A DNA stretch of 11,979 nucleotides, taken from Ichthyophonus hoferi (lineage: Eukaryota > Opisthokonta > Ichthyosporea > Ichthyophonida > Ichthyophonidae). Every line of letters starts with the position of its first letter. The first letter of the stretch is position 1. The stretch lies in the NCBI GenBank assembly GCA_002751075.1, contig NAOQ01000851.1, positions 15,332-27,310 of the forward strand, read 5' to 3'. A program made the position numbers and the translations under genes. The notes under the pieces were generated by a model that saw only the letters and a program-made list of their open reading frames with translations, ran no database searches and was not told the origin of the DNA. Shown in pieces: positions 6,449-11,979 of this stretch.

Positions 6449-8852
6449 TTAGAGTCTCTCCAGACATTCCAACATGACAATGCTGTTCCCACGGATAATC
6501 TGAAGCCAATTGGTATTGGTTGGTTAATTGCTTTAATTTCTGTAAAATACATTTAAAAAATCCCTATAAATTCATTAGTGAAATAAATGCTTGGGAATAT
6601 CGATATGCATATATGCCTATGTTATAACAGGATAAGACATATTATAGGTCAATAATATCATACAATACATGGCCGAGCAATGAGCCTTTTGATGCTATGA
6701 TTCCCAATAGCAACGTACACGTAACATACAATACAATAACATAGCATACAGAATATAATCTAATATACTATAACATCATAGCATAGTGTAACACTACAAT
6801 GCTATACAATGCAACACACTACTCCACATACCACCATGCCAATGCCATTCTTCTCTCCTGCAGTGGTGTCTTCCACACTGTCTTCCACCACAATGTTCAT
6901 AAAGGGATCAAACCCTCTTAGGATGCCAGTTACATTGCGATTGCCATTCAGTTTGATAAGACATTTTTTGTCCATAAACCTAGAGTTATGATAAAATAAT
7001 GCACAGATTAGTCGTGTATAGCACACTGTAAAGTAGTGTATTATATTGCAATATACTATATTACGTTCACTGACAGATCATAACAATGCATTCATTTTCT
7101 AAACCTTAAACTAAACTGCAATGCAAATTGTATTAGTGCCAACGTGTACAACCAGAAAATATCATGAAACATAATATAATACAATCCAATACTATGCAGG
7201 TATTCCTATTGCATAATGCCATAAATTTTAAAAATTGTAATAACGTTTTCATTGACACGGTGGGATAAGCTCCCTAAGTAATAACGTTGCGTATATATCG
7301 TGTATCGTAAGTATACCATATATATATATAATATAGCGTATGACTGGCTGGAAATGTCAATTAATTTTAATACTGGCAATAGTAAAGCAGCGTTAAATTT
7401 TATTGGTAAGACATGTGTACATAAACATAAATAGTAATGTAATGAACCAATAGAGTATGACAGTATTGGGTAAGAAAGAATTAAGCCTCAAGTCTAATTG
7501 GTAGGATTAAGGTGGAGTCACATGGATGAAAATGTCAACTAATTTTAATTAACTTTAATAGCACTAATAATAAAGTAGCATTAATTTTTATTGAAAGGAC
7601 TATTTTTGTACCCTGCATGATATTATATCCTTATATAGTCAACAATGTAGCTAATCTTTAATTAATTCAGCAGTAGCTATTAATTGCTATGCCATAAAAG
7701 CAGTATATTATAGCCTCAATCGCTCACTATATGTCTGTATGTGTGAACATAAATTAGGTGTAGGTGTATGTATGCAAGCATGTTATATTGCGGATATATA
7801 GATATTTCTATATTAATGAAGTATTGTATATTCTAATAGCATAATATTGGCGTATAATACGTGTTATACGCAATAGGAGATAATAATATAATATAATAAA
7901 CACGTAACAGAACATACTGTTATTGATGTCTATATATGCATTATATGGGAAAGTATATATATGCGTACGTGTATGAAAACATGAATATCTTTGTCTGAAT
8001 AAGTTTGCATTTATGTGCATTTGGCTGTATGTCCGTATACATGTATGCAAGCAAATTATGTTATAAAACAGGTTTATAAATACTTCAAATTTAAAGAAGT
8101 ATTACTATGAAAAAAATGTAAAAATGACGTCACTATAGTGTTTGAGTGTACATGTATATAAAATATTATATATAATATATTATATATGACAGTATGTATA
8201 ATAGTATGCTTGGATGTACGTTTGTAACATTCTAAAAGAATAAATTTAATGACCTTAGTATGGATATATATATATATATATAGGTTATATCTTTACTTAA
8301 GACTCCGCTCTAACAAAAACAACATACTTTGCCATGACACAGTACATACATAACACAACACATAAACATACTTCTACTTTCAACTATAATAAACTTTTAT
8401 ACAAGCGCGTACTACAAGGTAAAGTAGTTTTGAGTACAGGCTGTATAACACCTACAACTTCTTATTAGCACACAGCTACACCTACATATACATATATATA
8501 CTTACGTACATTCATACACACATGCTGTACAACGCCTACATATACTTATAATTATACATTATGTGTAGATAAGAAAAACCATACTTAAAACACCCTCTCC
8601 AAGCAAGGAACAAACAACAACAGAAACATCAACAATAGAATTACAACCAAGTGTAAGCAAATAAAGTTTCTCATCATAGCAAATAGCTTGTTAACCACAT
8701 CTATAAGGATCCCCAAACACACCATCGCAAGAAAAAACCCATGTTCAGCCATGGAACTCCGGACATGACATTGAAAACATGAAAAATATTTCAATTTTGT
8801 TTTTAAAATGCATTACTTACTTCTTCATCTCAGGGGGCTGTGCTTTAACCAT
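6449..8852 (-). CDS. SNRPG: Small nuclear ribonucleoprotein SmG, complete, 3 exons
   Basis: Exons on the minus strand: 8852-8821, 6979-6832, 6499-6449; total 231 nt, 76 residues plus TAA, the same length as human SmG. Introns are GT-AG: donor GTAAGT at 8820 (phase 2) and GTATGT at 6831 (phase 0). The protein starts [17 protein letters not shown]. It has Sm1 motif features [19 protein letters not shown] (residues 21-39) and Sm2 [16 protein letters not shown] (61-76), with the RG-N-S RNA-binding signature. SmG sits between SmE and SmF/SmD3 neighbours in the heptameric Sm ring on U1, U2, U4 and U5 snRNAs; the ring forms in the cytoplasm and the snRNP works in the nucleus. LSm7 is the nearest paralogue, but FMDKK, GFDPFMN and the exact length favour SmG. 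The ATG has no upstream alternative in frame that matches the family. Confidence 0.97.
7351..7611 (+). repeat. Degenerate direct repeat pair in SNRPG intron 1
   Basis: Copy A (7351-7420) and copy B (7528-7611) share, in order, GAAA(A)TGTCAA/CTAATTTTAAT, then A-G-TAAAG-AGC-TTAA-TTTTATTG, and a terminal GTAC. B carries about 14 extra bases. About 110 bases separate them. I see no target-site duplication or clear terminal inverted repeats, so this could be a decayed SINE/MITE pair or a plain local duplication. Confidence 0.55.
8125..8140. promoter_or_regulatory. CRE palindrome adjoining a second palindrome
   Basis: TGACGTCA (8125-8132) is a perfect CREB/ATF-type site, overlapped by CACTATAGTG (8131-8140), also a perfect palindrome. 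It lies inside SNRPG intron 1, about 710 bases downstream of the start codon. An intronic enhancer role is possible but not shown. Confidence 0.35.
8264..8282. repeat. (AT)n dinucleotide run
   Basis: A perfect AT run in SNRPG intron 1. Confidence 0.85.
8585..8752 (-). CDS. Intronic 55-residue hydrophobic ORF (hypothetical)
   Basis: From the ATG at 8752-8750 to TAA at 8587-8585 the frame encodes 55 residues. It has a hydrophobic stretch [15 protein letters not shown] (6-20), a short basic hinge NKLFAMMRN, and a stronger one [16 protein letters not shown] (35-50). That looks like two membrane spans with a charged tail LERVF. It lies inside SNRPG intron 1 on the same strand. I recognise no family. 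The + strand of this block is A+C-rich, so the minus strand is T+G-rich, which by itself yields Val/Leu/Phe-rich frames; that is the main reason for doubt. A longer frame exists upstream but lacks an ATG. Confidence 0.2.
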   Translation of the reverse strand: MAEHGFFLAMVCLGILIDVVNKLFAMMRNFICLHLVVILLLMFLLLFVPCLERVF

Positions 8853-9442
8853 GATGGCGGATAATTATCGATAGATACCGATAGATAATATAAAAAATAT
8901 TTAGATATACAGATAGATAGATGGATAAAATGTATTGATACTGATATATCTTTGTGTATTGCACACTAAGAATTACATCGGGAGGAAAGCAATTTTCGGA
9001 CTGTTGCGCTGCATCTCAAATGTTTTAAAATATTTAAAGTAAATTAAAAAAATTACATATTCTTTTAAATCTATATGTAATAGTTTATTGGGCATTTTAG
9101 TTTTAAATTATTTAAGATATTTAAATTATTTAAGATATGGTTATATGTGGTATAATTGATAATAATAAATTTTAATTGCAATGATAAATCTTGATAGTGT
9201 ATGCCTATCGCAGGCCAAAACATAATATTATATATTTATATCTACAAAATTGATTCTTTGATTATCTATCCATTGTAGAATTCACATAATAGATAAATGC
9301 ATATAAATACATCATTAAAATAGCGTATAGATAAATTTATATATTACTTCAATCATTTTAGAAATTATTATATTATTATAACCCAAGTTTACATGATAAG
9401 AAGTATAAAGCATCTCTCCCAGACCATTGCAAACCTTATGTC

Positions 9443-9554
9443 TTCCTATTCTTTTATTAAAAATTAAAAGTAAAATTAAAGTGTAGGTTAAATTAAAAAT
9501 TAAAAATAAATTTATAAAATTTAATTGTAATTATAATTTAATTTAATTTAATTA
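9443..9554. repeat. AAATT-type low-complexity A/T tract
   Basis: Reiterated TTAAAAATTAAA units pass into TTTAA pentamers just before 9555. The stretch is almost free of G and C and lies in the shared upstream region of RBX1. Confidence 0.8.
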
Positions 9555-9735
9555 TCACAGTGTCGGACAGTAAGCATTAGGCCCAGATTATCTCAGGTTT
9601 TCTATTACTAATGTTAGTTCAAGAAAATTAAAATTAATTAAATTAATTAAATTAATTAAATTAATTACGCCATGTCTGATAATAGATAGAGCTTTAGTCC
9701 TAAATTATTTTTTTGGGTTTCTATTGTTATATTAC
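9525..9735 (+). repeat. Imperfect tandem duplication, period about 112, upstream of RBX1
   Basis: Two copies each begin with an AATTA-type run and continue TGTC-GA-A-TA, TTAG-CC, ATTAT and TTTCTATT. The unique cores start at 9561 and 9673. The second copy carries GATAGA extra bases and the TTAATTAAA run (9634-9667) as its leading part. Divergence is high, so the event is old. Confidence 0.5.
9634..9667. repeat. (TTAATTAAA)n nonanucleotide run
   Basis: Three full nine-base units plus a partial, about 120 bases upstream of the RBX1 start codon. Confidence 0.85.
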
Positions 9736-9784
9736 TATTACTATTATTTTCATAATATATATTATATATTGTATCATATAAAAT

Positions 9785-11860
<2,076 letters not shown>

Positions 11861-11940
11861 AATTTAATGAATGTTTTTTACTGGTTTCAATTTTATGTGT
11901 ACTTATGAGTGTTTATATATGGATGATAGTATGTCGGATT

Positions 11941-11979
11941 GTATGTATGTATAATATTATGTATGTATGTATGTATAAT
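11941..11979. repeat. (GTAT)n microsatellite running off the window end
   Basis: GTAT units with one ATAATATTAT interruption, the same motif as at 2286-2322. If RBX1 has another exon, this would be within its next intron; otherwise it is 3' flank. Confidence 0.85.

Larger units (their letters stand above)
6980..8820 (-). other. SNRPG intron 1 (1841 bases)
   Basis: A long AT-rich intron with GTAAGT donor and TCTAG acceptor. It holds a degenerate direct repeat pair (7351-7420, 7528-7611), short AT runs, a CRE palindrome TGACGTCA at 8125-8132, a palindromic ATATTATATA block near 8162-8187, and an A+C-skewed block (8580-8790) with a hydrophobic small ORF on the minus strand. It has no large microsatellite, unlike the introns of the two flanking genes. 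Confidence 0.85.
8853..9784. promoter_or_regulatory. Head-to-head SNRPG/RBX1 intergenic region (putative divergent promoter)
   Basis: 932 bases separate the two start codons, which face away from each other. Next to the SNRPG start are ATGGCGG (8854-8860; CCGCCAT on the SNRPG strand, YY1-like) and the palindrome TATCGATA (8866-8873). A more GC-balanced island lies at about 8978-9016. The RBX1-proximal half is A/T runs plus a 112-base duplication. TATA-like strings are too common here to be informative. Shared control is inferred from geometry only. Confidence 0.5.

Noticed and set aside
7808-8050. 80-residue minus-strand frame in SNRPG intron 1
   Set aside because: It has mixed low-complexity composition, no motif, and no splice or poly(A) support.

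Overview
This window is eukaryotic nuclear DNA. It is AT-rich and intron-rich, with GT-AG introns full of microsatellites, standard-code stops and AATAAA-type signals. It carries three recognisable conserved housekeeping genes, whose spliced proteins I assembled by hand from exon translations and reading-phase agreement. The close match of RBX1 and SmG to their animal versions and the THADA-type tRNA-modification protein suggest an opisthokont (an animal or a unicellular relative), but the species cannot be fixed from sequence alone. I saw no virus-like element, CRISPR array, operon or convincing tRNA/rRNA.

Layout: (1) Positions 1-4607, + strand, hold the 3' part of a THADA/Trm732 homologue: an upstream intron (1-600) and seven exons giving about 698 residues to the stop codon. 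(2) Positions 4608-6448 are a tail-to-tail intergenic stretch with two small unrecognised ORFs of doubtful status and poly(A) signals. (3) Positions 6449-8852, - strand, hold a complete three-exon SNRPG (SmG) gene of 76 residues with an 1841-base first intron. (4) Positions 8853-9784 are a 932-base head-to-head intergenic region, presumably a divergent promoter region. (5) Positions 9785-11860, + strand, hold RBX1/ROC1 in five exons with all zinc ligands intact; a sixth exon may lie past the window end.

The three genes act in separate core pathways: tRNA anticodon-loop methylation (THADA with FTSJ1/Trm7), spliceosomal snRNP cores (SmG), and cullin-RING ubiquitin ligases (RBX1). Nothing suggests a shared pathway beyond the shared SNRPG/RBX1 upstream region. 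I do not see a new multi-gene system.

The points most worth a second look are smaller. They are a strong excess of CCAAT/ATTGG pentamers confined to THADA exons, a 16-base perfect palindrome over the donor of a 28-base RBX1 exon that carries all three cullin-contact tryptophans, a donor-like GTATGT exactly where RBX1 loses its conserved tail, a 30-base minisatellite in a THADA intron, and an intronic hydrophobic small ORF inside SNRPG.
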